Below are positions 33,810 to 43,008 of a stretch of DNA of 64,000 nucleotides, one piece after another. The number at the start of each line of letters is the position of its first letter. Position 1 is the first letter of the stretch. Below the pieces are notes generated by a model that saw only the letters and a list, made by a program, of their open reading frames with translations, was not told where the DNA came from and did not search any database. The DNA is taken from assembly GCF_014196455.1 (NCBI RefSeq), contig NZ_JACIDS010000005.1, positions 558,001 to 622,000 of the forward strand. Reading direction: 5' to 3'. The position numbers and the translations under genes were made by a program. The stretch is from Kaistia hirudinis. GTDB lineage: Bacteria > Pseudomonadota > Alphaproteobacteria > Rhizobiales > Kaistiaceae.

Positions 33810-35126
33810 ATGGTCAAGACAGTCGTCATCGGTGCCGGCGCCATGGGCCTCGCGGCGGCCTATCATGCGCTGAAGGCCGGCCATGAGGTGGACGTGGTCG
33901 AGGCCGACCGCATCGCGGGCGGCATGGCCGCGCATTTCGATTTCGACGGCCTTTCGATCGAGCGCTTCTACCATTTCGTCTGCAAGCCGGACCGGCCGAC
34001 CTTCGCCCTGCTCGACGAGCTCGGCATCGGCGACAAGATGCGCTGGCGCCCGACATCGATGGGCTACTGGACCGACGGCGCCCTGCACGACTGGGGCGAC
34101 CCGATCGCGCTGCTGCGCTTTCCCCATCTCGATCTCGTCAGCAAGATCCGCTACGGCGCGCAGGCCTTCCTGACGACCAAGCGCAAGAGCTTCGACGATC
34201 TCGAGAACGTCTCGGCGCGCGAATGGATCGAGAAGGGCGCCGGACCGAAGGTCTATGAGCGCATGTGGCGCCGCCTCATGGAGCTCAAATTCTACGAATA
34301 TGCCGACAATGTCTCGGCCGCCTGGATCGCGACCCGCGTGAAGCGGATCGGCTCCTCGCGCCGGTCGATGTTCCAGGAGGAGCTCGGCTATATCGAGGGC
34401 GGCTCGGAGACGCTGGTGAAGGCGCTGGTGGCCGCGATCGAGCGGCTCGGCGGACGCATTCGCCTCGCAAGCCCGGCGGAAAAGGTGGTGACCGAAGGCG
34501 GGCGCGTCACCGGCGTCCTGGCCGGCGGCGATTTCATCGCGGCCGATGCGGTCATCTCGACCGTGCCGACGCCCTATGTCTCCCGTCTCGTTCCGGATTT
34601 CTCGGACGCGACCAAGGCGGCCTATGACGCGATCCGCAACATCGGCGTCGTCTGCGTGCTGCACAAGCTCAGGAAATCGGTGACGCCGCATTTCTGGGTC
34701 AATGTCGTCGACGAGACGATGGCGATCCCCGGCTTCATCGAATTCTCCAACCTGCGGCCGGTCGATGCGACGATCGTCTATGTGCCCTATTACATGCCGA
34801 CCACGCAGGCGAAATGGTCGGCCAGCGACGAGAGCTTCGTGAACGAGAGCTTCGCCTATCTGAAGCGCGTCAATCCAGCGCTGACGGACGCCGACCGCAT
34901 CGCCTCGACGGTCGGCCGGCTCAGCCATGCCCAGCCGCTCTGCGAGCCGGGCTTTGCGAAGCGCATACCGCCGATCCGAACCGAGATCGCCGGGCTGCAG
35001 ATCGCCGATACCTGCTATTATTACCCGGAGGATCGCGGCATTTCCGAAGGCGCGCGCCTTGCGGCCGAGATGGCCAAGGCAATCGGCACGGACTACGAGC
35101 CGCGCAGGGAACCGATCTTCCGATGA
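33810..35126 (+). CDS. FAD-dependent oxidoreductase (amine oxidase / UDP-galactopyranose-mutase-like fold)
   Basis: The 438-aa product begins with the FAD loop VVIGAGAMGLAAAYHALKAG and the ERFYHFVCKPDR segment. A long substrate domain follows, then a C-terminal FAD-binding YYYPEDRGISEGARLA. It belongs to the NAD(P)-binding/amine-oxidase group that also holds protoporphyrinogen oxidase and sugar mutases. Proteins of this sort accompany glycan clusters, where redox-neutral mutase activity or desaturation is possible. The ATG at 33810 has GAGGA 5 nt upstream; upstream extension into the epimerase gene is rejected. Its stop overlaps gtrA-like ATG by 4 bp. Confidence 0.85.
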   Translation: MVKTVVIGAGAMGLAAAYHALKAGHEVDVVEADRIAGGMAAHFDFDGLSIERFYHFVCKPDRPTFALLDELGIGDKMRWRPTSMGYWTDGALHDWGDPIALLRFPHLDLVSKIRYGAQAFLTTKRKSFDDLENVSAREWIEKGAGPKVYERMWRRLMELKFYEYADNVSAAWIATRVKRIGSSRRSMFQEELGYIEGGSETLVKALVAAIERLGGRIRLASPAEKVVTEGGRVTGVLAGGDFIAADAVISTVPTPYVSRLVPDFSDATKAAYDAIRNIGVVCVLHKLRKSVTPHFWVNVVDETMAIPGFIEFSNLRPVDATIVYVPYYMPTTQAKWSASDESFVNESFAYLKRVNPALTDADRIASTVGRLSHAQPLCEPGFAKRIPPIRTEIAGLQIADTCYYYPEDRGISEGARLAAEMAKAIGTDYEPRREPIFR

Positions 35127-35575
35127 GCCAGCCAGCAGCGCGAGAGAGCGGCCTGAAGCGCCTTGCGGGCCTCTACCTGACCGGCCAGTTCGGCAAGTTC
35201 CTCATTGCCGGCGGTTTCGCGGCCCTCGCCAATTTCCTGAGCCGCTTCCTGTTCGAGCCGTTCACCGGCTTCTGGCAGGCCGTGGCGCTCGCCTATATCG
35301 TCGGCTTCCTTACCGCCTTCTTCCTCAACCGGCGCTTCGTCTTCCCCGCCTCGGGCAAGCCGCTGCATCAGGAGATGGCGTGGTTCTTCCTGTTCAACGC
35401 CCTCGCCTTCCCGGTCGTGGTGTTCGCCGCGCTCGGCCTCGAACACTACGTCTTCTCGCATTTCCTGCCGCTGTGGCTCGCACGCGCGGTCTCGCATGGC
35501 TGCGCGATCATCCTGCCGGTCTTCGTCAATTTCGTCGCCCACAAGATGGTGACGTTCCGCGAGGCCGGCGCCTGA
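35123..35575 (+). CDS. GtrA family membrane protein
   Basis: The 150-aa protein has four predicted helices and the GtrA signatures FGKFLIAGGFAALANF and AYIVGFLTAFFLNRRFVF. GtrA proteins are thought to flip polyprenyl-phosphate-linked sugars across the inner membrane. It overlaps the FAD oxidoreductase by 4 bp and closes the glycan operon. It therefore offers the translocation step between cytosolic donor synthesis and the periplasmic GT-C transferases encoded opposite. Confidence 0.9.
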   Translation: MSQPAARESGLKRLAGLYLTGQFGKFLIAGGFAALANFLSRFLFEPFTGFWQAVALAYIVGFLTAFFLNRRFVFPASGKPLHQEMAWFFLFNALAFPVVVFAALGLEHYVFSHFLPLWLARAVSHGCAIILPVFVNFVAHKMVTFREAGA

Positions 35576-35598
35576 TCGACGAATAGGATCGCGCGGCC

Positions 35599-36405
35599 TC
35601 AGCTCGTCTCCGGCGGGATGCCGAATGCCGGCACGTGGTGGCTGGCATAATGCGGCTCGGCATAGCCGTTCGGCTTCTGCCGCTTCGGCAGCTTAACCTT
35701 CTCGCGCGGGATCTTCTCATACGGGATCTTGGACAGGATGTGCGCGATGATCGACAGGCGCGCCCGCTTCTTGTCGTCGGATTGCGCGACATACCAGGGC
35801 GCCCATTCCGTATCGCTGGCCGCGAACATGAGATCGCGGGCGCGGGAATAGTCGTACCAGCGGCTGTAGGATTCGAGATCCATCGGCGAGAGCTTCCAGA
35901 CCTTCTTGGGATCGTCGATGCGCGACTTGATGCGCCGCGTCTGCTCCTCCGGGCTGACCTCCAGCCAGTATTTGAGCAGGATGACGCCGGACTCGATGAT
36001 CGCCCGCTCAACCGCGCCGACCACGGCGAGGAAACGATCCGACTGCTCCTCGGTGCAGAAGCCCATGACGCGCTCGACGCCGGCGCGATTGTACCAGGAG
36101 CGGTCGAAGATCACGATCTCGCCGGCCGCTGGCAGATGCGGCATGTAACGCTGGATATACATCTGCGATCTCTCGCGCTCCGTGGGCGGCGGCAGCGCGA
36201 TCACGCGGAAGATGCGCGGGCTGACGCGCTCCATGATCGACTTGATCACGCCGCCCTTGCCGGCCGCATCGCGCCCCTCGAAGATGATGCAGACCTTGCC
36301 GCCGCTCTTCTGCAGCCATTGCTGCAAGCGCACCAGTTCGACCTGCAGCCGCTCCAGCTCCTTCTCATAGTCCTTGCGTCCGAGCTTCTCGATCGCTTCG
36401 CTCAT
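35599..36405 (-). CDS. ppk2: Polyphosphate kinase 2 (PPK2) family
   Basis: This 268-aa single-domain PPK2 has Walker A FEGRDAAGKGG, the lid region PPPTERERSQMYIQRYM, and Walker B IFDRSWYNRAGVERVMGF. PPK2 enzymes move phosphate between polyphosphate and nucleoside diphosphates; single-domain class I forms mostly make ATP or GTP from polyphosphate. It is the last gene of a five-gene chain with the RND pump, SulP transporter and a small unknown protein, starting with a 4-bp overlap. Production of nucleotide from stored polyphosphate near an ATP-driven V-ATPase operon is functionally suggestive. Confidence 0.93.
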   Translation of the reverse strand: MSEAIEKLGRKDYEKELERLQVELVRLQQWLQKSGGKVCIIFEGRDAAGKGGVIKSIMERVSPRIFRVIALPPPTERERSQMYIQRYMPHLPAAGEIVIFDRSWYNRAGVERVMGFCTEEQSDRFLAVVGAVERAIIESGVILLKYWLEVSPEEQTRRIKSRIDDPKKVWKLSPMDLESYSRWYDYSRARDLMFAASDTEWAPWYVAQSDDKKRARLSIIAHILSKIPYEKIPREKVKLPKRQKPNGYAEPHYASHHVPAFGIPPETS

Positions 36406-36713
36406 TTCATCTGCCTCGCTGCTGCTGTCGTCCGGGCCGGCACCGCGGCGGCCATCGCGGGCGCGTCCGGCACGAAGGGGAGCCCCTCCTCGCCAGGCGC
36501 CAGGACCATCGCCGCATCATGCAGCCGCGTGATCACCACACTGTCGCGTCGCTCCGGATCCGTCACGGCGTAGAAGATCGCCCGCCGGAGCGCCCGTACC
36601 GGCTCATCGGGAAAGGCGGAACGGATCGATGCCGCGAGGCTCTCGCCGCTGGGGGCGTCTGCCGCCAATGCGTCGATCGCGATGGCCATCATCGCGATGC
36701 CGGGTTCGATCAT
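36402..36713 (-). CDS. Small protein of unknown function in the SulP-PPK2 chain
   Basis: The 103-aa product has no signal peptide, motif or family that I recognise. The middle part (FPDEPVRALRRAIFYAVTDP) looks helical and globular, while the C-terminal 30 residues are Ala/Pro-rich and probably disordered. It overlaps both neighbours by exactly 4 bp (ATGA each side), which strongly supports a real, co-translated gene. It might be a partner of PPK2 or the SulP protein, but there is no direct evidence. Confidence 0.75.
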   Translation of the reverse strand: MIEPGIAMMAIAIDALAADAPSGESLAASIRSAFPDEPVRALRRAIFYAVTDPERRDSVVITRLHDAAMVLAPGEEGLPFVPDAPAMAAAVPARTTAAARQMK

Positions 36714-38536
36714 GGCATTTCTCCTCCTCTGGGCCGGGTACGGTCCGTTGCCGGACGCGGCGCCTCCTCCTCCGCAGGGCGATCTTCGCCGTCCTTGCGC
36801 TCTTCCATGGCGTCCGTCGAGGCGGGTTCTTCCCGCACCGCACGACGCAACGTCGGATAGATCATCGGCGCCTCATCGCCGAACCCATGCTTCTCGGCCC
36901 ACCGCAGCCACTCGGTTCGTCTGCCGGCGCCCTCCAGCAGGATGCCCCGAGAGGCGAGGACATCGCGCAGTTCCTGAAGCGCCAGGATGCCGCTCACATC
37001 GACCTTGGTGATCGGGATGAGATCGAGAACGACCCGGGCAACGCCGGCGCCCCGCGCATCCACCGCGGCAAGGACCGCCTTGCGGAAATGTCCGGTATTG
37101 AAGAAGACCAGCGGCCCGTTGAAGCGAACGACAACGAGCCCGGGCAGCGGACGCGCCGATTTGTGCCGCGACAGGGAATGAAAGCCCGGCAGCCCCTCGA
37201 CCGTGCCGAGCACCTCGACGCGCGGCCGCGAGGTGAGCTGCACGAAGCGCAGCAGCGCGAGGATCACGGCGAGCAGCACCCCGCGGGTGACGCCCAGGCC
37301 GACGACGCCGAGCATGGCGAGCACCGAGATCGCGCCCTCGACCCGGTCGGCCCGGAAAATGAGGCGCAGGCTCTTCGCGTCGAACAGCGACAGTCCTGCG
37401 AACACCAGCACGGCGCCGAGCGCAGCGGTCGGAACGAAGCGCAGCGGTCCCGTCAGGAACAGGATGACGAAGCCGACCACAGCCGCGGCCACGAGGCCGG
37501 TCGCGTGCGTTCTCCCGCCATTGGCATCGCCGACGGCGGTGCGCGAATCCGCCCCGCTGACGGCAAAGCCCTGGGTCAGCCCGGAGACGATGTTGGCCGC
37601 CCCGAGCGCCGCGAACTCCTGGTCGGCATCGACTTCGTAGCTATTGCGCGAGGCGAAGGAACGGCAAGAGAAGATGAGGCTCGCATAGCTGACGAGCGCG
37701 ACGCTCGCCGCGTCCGTGATGAGGCTCGGCAGATAGGCCGGATCCACCGCCGGGAAGGAGGGAAGCGGCAGACCGCCCGGCACGGCGCCCAGCGTCGCGA
37801 CACCCATCCGCTCCAGCCCGAACGCAGCCACCGCTGCCGCCGCGAGCACCATGGCGACGATGCCAGCCGGCATGGCCGGGGCGAGGCGCGGGCCGAACCC
37901 GACCACCAGCAGGGCCGCGATACCGAGCGCGAGCGTCGCCGGGTTGGTCTCGCCGAGCCGGCCGGCGACCTCGAACACCACCGGCAGCAATCCGTGGCTC
38001 GCGACCGGAAAGCCCAACAGCTTGGCGGCCTGACCGAGCACAATGGTAATCGCGATACCGTTCAGCAGGCCGACCAGAATCGGCTTCGACAGGAAATCGG
38101 CCAGGGCGCCAAGGCGCAGGAAGCTCGCGAGGACGCAGATGAGACCGGCGATCAGCGTGAGCATGCCCGCGAGATGGGCGTAGAGCACCGTGTCGCCGGC
38201 GGCGAGTGGTGCGATCGAGGCCGCGATGACGGCGCAGGTTGCCGCGTCCGGCCCGACGATCAACTGGGGTGAACTGCCCAGCAGCGCATAGACGATCAGG
38301 GGAAAGAAGGACGCGTAGAGACCGTATTCGGGCCGGAAGCCGGCGAGTTCCGCATAGGAGATGCCGACGGGAATGGCGACGGCCGCAACGGCGAGCCCCG
38401 CGCGGACATCCGCGCCGATATTGGCGCGGTCATAGCGCATGAGGGCAGCAAGGCCCGGCGCGATGCGATCAAGCGAGGTTGCCGGGACACCGGGTCCCGG
38501 CAGGCCGCGCCGCACCGTGCCGGAAGCCGCGCTCAT
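36710..38536 (-). CDS. SulP family anion transporter with STAS domain
   Basis: The 608-aa inner-membrane protein has about 12-14 helices. It shows the SulP signatures AIPVGISYAELAGFRPEYGLY and LLGSSPQLIVGPDAATCAV, then a C-terminal STAS domain (about 455-565, VVLDLIPITKVDVSGILAL). SulP proteins carry sulfate, bicarbonate, C4-dicarboxylates or other anions, and the substrate is not readable from the sequence. A charged tail (EERKDGEDRPAEEEAPRP) extends past the STAS domain. The start overlaps the RND stop by 4 bp and the stop overlaps the 103-aa gene by 4 bp. Confidence 0.92.
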   Translation of the reverse strand: MSAASGTVRRGLPGPGVPATSLDRIAPGLAALMRYDRANIGADVRAGLAVAAVAIPVGISYAELAGFRPEYGLYASFFPLIVYALLGSSPQLIVGPDAATCAVIAASIAPLAAGDTVLYAHLAGMLTLIAGLICVLASFLRLGALADFLSKPILVGLLNGIAITIVLGQAAKLLGFPVASHGLLPVVFEVAGRLGETNPATLALGIAALLVVGFGPRLAPAMPAGIVAMVLAAAAVAAFGLERMGVATLGAVPGGLPLPSFPAVDPAYLPSLITDAASVALVSYASLIFSCRSFASRNSYEVDADQEFAALGAANIVSGLTQGFAVSGADSRTAVGDANGGRTHATGLVAAAVVGFVILFLTGPLRFVPTAALGAVLVFAGLSLFDAKSLRLIFRADRVEGAISVLAMLGVVGLGVTRGVLLAVILALLRFVQLTSRPRVEVLGTVEGLPGFHSLSRHKSARPLPGLVVVRFNGPLVFFNTGHFRKAVLAAVDARGAGVARVVLDLIPITKVDVSGILALQELRDVLASRGILLEGAGRRTEWLRWAEKHGFGDEAPMIYPTLRRAVREEPASTDAMEERKDGEDRPAEEEAPRPATDRTRPRGGEMP

Positions 38537-41500
38537 GCGGGAGCCTCCGCCTCTGCCTTCTGCTCGGGGCGTCTCAGGAGGCCCCGCGCGGGCCTGTCGG
38601 GCTGGCCGCGCTTCAGGCGATAGAGGGTCGAATAGAGCACCGGCACCAGCACCATGGTCAGGACCGTGCCATAGGTGAGGCCGGCCATGATCGTGACGGC
38701 GAGGCCGACCCAGAACACGTCCTGCAGCAGCGGGATGACGCCGAGCACGGTCGTGCCGGCGGCCAGCAGGACGGGTCGGAGGCGCGAGACGGCCGCCTCG
38801 ATCGTCGCGTCATAGCGCGACAGGCCGTTAGCGAGGCCGGCATTGATCTCGTCGAGCAGAACGAGCCCGTTCTTGATCATCATGCCGGCAAGGCTCATCG
38901 CGGCGAGCAGCGCCACGAAGCCGAATGGCACGCCGGTGATCAGCAGGCCGAAGATCACGCCGGAAAGCGCGAACGGGATCGTCATCGCAATCACCAGCGG
39001 CGGGCGCAGCGCGTTGAACAGCGCGATCATGATGAAGACCGTGATCGCCAGCGCCGGCACCGCGCCCGGCAGCAGCGACGCCTGGCTCTTGGACGAGTTC
39101 TCCTGCTCGCCGCCCCATTCCACCGAATAGCCCGGCGGGAGCGCGAGCGTCTCGATCTTGGCCTTCACATCGGCATAGAGCGTCGGGAAGGTGAAGCCGA
39201 GCGCCGGATTGGCCTGGACGGTCAGAGTGCGCTTCCGATCATAGCGCGCGATCACCGATTCCTGCGGCGCGACCGGCACGCCATCGACCACCTGCGCCAT
39301 CGGCACGCTCTTCGTGCTCGCCGCGCCGCGTACGGGCAGCACGTCGATGTCGCCCGGCCGTTCGCGCTCGTCATTCACATGGCGCATGACGATCGGCACG
39401 AGCTCATCGCCATCGCGGAAGAGCCCCATCGGCAAGCCGTCATAGGTGCGCCGCGTGGTGCGCGCGATGTCCTCGCGGGTGATGCCGGCCCAGCTAGCGC
39501 GCGCCGTATTGTATTCGGGACGAACCTCCAGAACCTTCTGGCGCCAGTCCGTCTGCATCAGCCCCGCATAGGGGCTCTGGCGGACGATGGCGAGCACCTC
39601 ATTGCCGAGATTGCGCAGCACGGTCGGGTCGGCATTGCCCGGCCCGCTGATCCGGAGCTCGAACTTCCAGGTATCGCCCGGGCCGACGGTGAACTTGCGG
39701 ATCGGGATCAGCGCGGTCGGGAAATTCTCCAGCACCCAGGGCTGGAGGTCGGCGATGATGCCGTCGATGTCCTTCATGTCATGGACATTGACGACGAGCT
39801 GGCCATAGGCCGGATTGGCGGCCTCCGGCTCGACGGGAAGATAGAAGCGCGGCGGTCCGGCGCCGACGAAGGTGGCGACCTCCGCGATGCGCGGATCGGC
39901 GCGCAGATGCGCATCGATCTTCTCGATATCCGCCGCCGTCCGCTCGATCCGCGTCCCTTCCGGCATCCAGTAGTCGACCATGAACTTCGTCATGGCGGCA
40001 TCGGGGAAGAACAGCTTGGTGACGGACCCGAACGAGGCGAGAGAGGCGACCAGCACGACGACGGCGATGCCGATCGACACGAAGCGGAAGCGGATCGCAG
40101 TGTGCAGCAGGGCGCGGAAGCCGTTGAAGAAACGGTTGTCGAACGGATCGGCGCCGCTCGCGCCCTGCGGCTTCAGCATGCCCATGCATTGGAGCGGCGT
40201 GACGGTGACCGACAGGATCCACGACACCAGCAGCGAGATGGCGACGACCGAGAACAGCGTCGCGCAATATTCGCCCGCGCTCTCCTCCGAGGCGAAGATC
40301 GGATAGAAGGCCATCACCGCGATGATCGTCGCGCCGAGCAGCGGCATGGCCGGCTGGCTGGCGGATTCGATCGCCGCGTCGCGCGGCGCCATGCCTTTAT
40401 TGATCCGCACCTGATAGCCGTCCGCGATGACGATCGCGTTGTCGACCATCATGCCGAGCGCGATGACCAGCGCGCCGAGCGACATGCGCTGCAGGTCGAT
40501 GCCGAAGATCCCCATCATCAGGAACGTCGCCATCACCGTGAGGACGAGCGCCGTGCCGATCACCATGCCCATGCGCCAGCCGGACGGGATCGTCAGCACG
40601 GCGAGCACGATGATGATCGCCTCGATCAGGCTGATGAAGAAGCCGCTGACCGACTGGTCGATCGTGTCGGACTGCCAGTTCACCTTCTCGACGCCGATGC
40701 CGATCGGCAGATCGATCTGAAGCTCCGCAAGACGTTTGTCGACCGCCTGGCCGACCGTCACGACATTGGCGCCCGGCCGGTTGGTGATCGCGAGGCCGAT
40801 GGCGGGCCGGCCGTTGAAATACATCAGCTGCGACGGCGGATCCTGATAGCCCTCGCGGATCACGCCGACATCGCGCATGCGGATGATCTCGTTCGCCCCG
40901 CCCGGCGACTGGCGGCTTGCCGATTGCAGCAGATCGAGCGCGGTCGGCTGCAAGGCGACATCGCCGATCTCGTCGACGACAGACAATGCGCCGGTCGGCG
41001 CGATGCGCAGCTGGCTGTCGTCGAGATAGAGCCGGCCGGCATCGACGACGGCATTCTGCGTTTCGAGGCTGCGGGCGATGGTCTGCTCGGAAATGCCGAG
41101 CTGGGCGAGCTGGCTCTGGCGCACATCGACGAAGACCTGCCGCTGCTGCACGCCCCAGAGGTCCACGCGGGCCACGCCGTCGACGAGGCTCAGCTCGCGC
41201 TTCAGATCGTCGGCATAGCTCTTGAGCTCGCTCGGCGAATAGCCGTCGCTGGTGACGGCGAGCAGCAGGCCGAACACGTCGCCGAAATCATCGATCACCA
41301 GGGGCTTGCCGGCACCGGGAGGCAATTGCCGCGAGGCCTCGTCGACGCGCGCCCGCACCTTGTCCCAGATGCCGGGAAGCTCTTCGGAGGAATAGGACGC
41401 CTTGATGTTGACCTTGATGCGCGACGAGCCGGCGCGCGAGAAGCTCTCCAGCGAATCGAGCTCCTTCAGCTTCTGCAGCGCGATCTCGATCTTGTCCGTG

Positions 41501-41688
41501 ACCTCCTGCTCGACCTCCTCGGGGCTCGCGCCGGGATAGCTGGTCTGCACGATCGCGGTCTTGATCGTGAATTCCGGATCCTCGAGCTGGCCGAGCGAGA
41601 AGAAGGCCGCGAGGCCGCCAATGAGCAGCAGCGCCGCGCCGAACCATGTGACGGTGGCATTGTCGACCGCGGCGGAGACGATCTTCAT
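38533..41688 (-). CDS. RND efflux transporter permease
   Basis: The 1051-aa protein is a full-length RND (AcrB/MexB superfamily) pump: two large periplasmic loops and 12 helices. The proton-relay aspartates are in LGMMVDNAIVIADG of TM4. GQLEDPEFTIKTA and YPGASPEEVEQEVTDKIE at the N terminus are typical of the hydrophobe/metabolite HAE-like subgroup rather than heavy-metal CusA pumps. Its start overlaps the adaptor gene by 4 bp. No outer-membrane channel is encoded nearby, so it probably uses a TolC-type channel from elsewhere. The very long opposite-strand frame over it is a codon-bias shadow. Confidence 0.94.
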   Translation of the reverse strand: MKIVSAAVDNATVTWFGAALLLIGGLAAFFSLGQLEDPEFTIKTAIVQTSYPGASPEEVEQEVTDKIEIALQKLKELDSLESFSRAGSSRIKVNIKASYSSEELPGIWDKVRARVDEASRQLPPGAGKPLVIDDFGDVFGLLLAVTSDGYSPSELKSYADDLKRELSLVDGVARVDLWGVQQRQVFVDVRQSQLAQLGISEQTIARSLETQNAVVDAGRLYLDDSQLRIAPTGALSVVDEIGDVALQPTALDLLQSASRQSPGGANEIIRMRDVGVIREGYQDPPSQLMYFNGRPAIGLAITNRPGANVVTVGQAVDKRLAELQIDLPIGIGVEKVNWQSDTIDQSVSGFFISLIEAIIIVLAVLTIPSGWRMGMVIGTALVLTVMATFLMMGIFGIDLQRMSLGALVIALGMMVDNAIVIADGYQVRINKGMAPRDAAIESASQPAMPLLGATIIAVMAFYPIFASEESAGEYCATLFSVVAISLLVSWILSVTVTPLQCMGMLKPQGASGADPFDNRFFNGFRALLHTAIRFRFVSIGIAVVVLVASLASFGSVTKLFFPDAAMTKFMVDYWMPEGTRIERTAADIEKIDAHLRADPRIAEVATFVGAGPPRFYLPVEPEAANPAYGQLVVNVHDMKDIDGIIADLQPWVLENFPTALIPIRKFTVGPGDTWKFELRISGPGNADPTVLRNLGNEVLAIVRQSPYAGLMQTDWRQKVLEVRPEYNTARASWAGITREDIARTTRRTYDGLPMGLFRDGDELVPIVMRHVNDERERPGDIDVLPVRGAASTKSVPMAQVVDGVPVAPQESVIARYDRKRTLTVQANPALGFTFPTLYADVKAKIETLALPPGYSVEWGGEQENSSKSQASLLPGAVPALAITVFIMIALFNALRPPLVIAMTIPFALSGVIFGLLITGVPFGFVALLAAMSLAGMMIKNGLVLLDEINAGLANGLSRYDATIEAAVSRLRPVLLAAGTTVLGVIPLLQDVFWVGLAVTIMAGLTYGTVLTMVLVPVLYSTLYRLKRGQPDRPARGLLRRPEQKAEAEAPA

Positions 41689-42869
41689 GATGCGTCTCCG
41701 GCGGGCGCCTTGGCGGCCTCGGGAGCCTTCGGAAGGCGGACGATCTCGCCATCCGCCAGGCTGTTGGCGCCGGCCGAGACCACCCAGTCGCCGGGCTTCA
41801 GCCCGTCCTTGATCTCGATGCCGCCCTGCACGATGCGCCCGACCATGACGGGCCGCAGCGCCACCTTGCCAGACGCCGGATCGACGACCCAGACCGCCAT
41901 GGCATCCTTGCCGGGCTCGAGCGGACGGATCGATGCCGGCGGCACCACCATCGCCGCCGTCGCACCGGCCGTATTGATGGCCGTCACGCGGAAATTGCCC
42001 GCCATGCCCGGCAGCACCAGGGCATCCTTGGGCTGCTGCATGCCGACGGTCACCGGGAAGGTGCGCGTCACCGCCGACGCCTCGGAACCGATCTCGACGA
42101 TCTTGCCTTGAACAGGCACATCCGGAAACGCGTCGAAGCGCGCCTCCATGGTTTCGATACGGGGCACGAGCGAGATCAGCGTCTCCGGTATGTCGATCAC
42201 GGCTTCGAGCGAATTGATGTCGACGACGCGGACGATCTGCTGCTGCGTCCGCACCTCCTCGAACGTCTCGGGATAGACCGCGACGACACGGCCGGCGAAG
42301 GGCGATTTCAGGACTGTGAGGTCGAGATCGATCCGCGCCCGGTCGAGCGCGGACTGGACCGAGGCGACGCGCGCTTCCGAACCCTGCTTCGCGCTGAGCG
42401 CATCGTCCCCGCGCGACTTCGGATAGGTGCCGCTCTTCACCAGCGGCATCACCCGGTCATACTGGTCCGTCTTGAGCTTGAGATCGGCCCGGGCATTGTC
42501 GAGATCGGCCGAAAGCCGCGTGACCTCGGCCTGATAGGGACTGGCATCGAGCGTCGCGACCACCGCGCCGGCTTCGATGTTCTGGCCGACCCGGGCGGGT
42601 AGCGTGAAGATCTGTCCGGGCACGCGGAAGGAGAGCACCGCCTCCCGCTCGGCCTTGGCGAGACCTTGAAACTGGCGCTGGCCGAGCTGCTCGGTCATGC
42701 CGACCTGAAAAGCCGAGACGAGGCGCGGCGGCGCCGCCGCCTTCTCGCCCTTATCGGAGCATCCGGCTGCGAGCAGCCCGAGCGCGAGCGTCAAGCCAAG
42801 CACAATGGCGCGGTTGCGAATGATCGCACCCGGCACCGGAGCGAGTAAATTAAGGTAAGGTTGCCGCAC
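41685..42869 (-). CDS. RND periplasmic adaptor (membrane fusion protein), lipoprotein
   Basis: The 394-aa product has a lipoprotein signal peptide with lipobox LLAAGC (cysteine at about residue 35). The HlyD/AcrA layout follows: beta-barrel and lipoyl halves (VPGQIFTLPARVGQNIEAG, LKSPFAGRVVAVYPE) around a coiled-coil hairpin (about 95-165). It links the RND pump to the outer-membrane channel. GTG at 42869 is chosen because GGAG lies 6 nt upstream and the signal peptide begins soon after; the open frame further upstream is untranslated leader. It starts a five-gene coupled operon. Confidence 0.92.
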   Translation of the reverse strand: MRQPYLNLLAPVPGAIIRNRAIVLGLTLALGLLAAGCSDKGEKAAAPPRLVSAFQVGMTEQLGQRQFQGLAKAEREAVLSFRVPGQIFTLPARVGQNIEAGAVVATLDASPYQAEVTRLSADLDNARADLKLKTDQYDRVMPLVKSGTYPKSRGDDALSAKQGSEARVASVQSALDRARIDLDLTVLKSPFAGRVVAVYPETFEEVRTQQQIVRVVDINSLEAVIDIPETLISLVPRIETMEARFDAFPDVPVQGKIVEIGSEASAVTRTFPVTVGMQQPKDALVLPGMAGNFRVTAINTAGATAAMVVPPASIRPLEPGKDAMAVWVVDPASGKVALRPVMVGRIVQGGIEIKDGLKPGDWVVSAGANSLADGEIVRLPKAPEAAKAPAGDAS

Positions 42870-43008
42870 GATCAGCTCCGATCCCAAAAAAATACTGCAG
42901 GGTTCGCAAATATTCGTCGCTCGGCTCTCTGTACCAGAGCCCGGCGGTGTCACCGGATACCATCTCACCTCATCGGTTCGGAATCTAGAAGACATTGAGC
43001 CGGTCTGA

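Noticed and set aside
38479-42111. 1210-aa plus-strand open frame opposite the RND pump
   Set aside because: It is antisense to a full-length, motif-complete RND pump, is Arg/Asp/His-rich low-complexity in composition and has no ribosome site; it is a shadow caused by high GC third positions.
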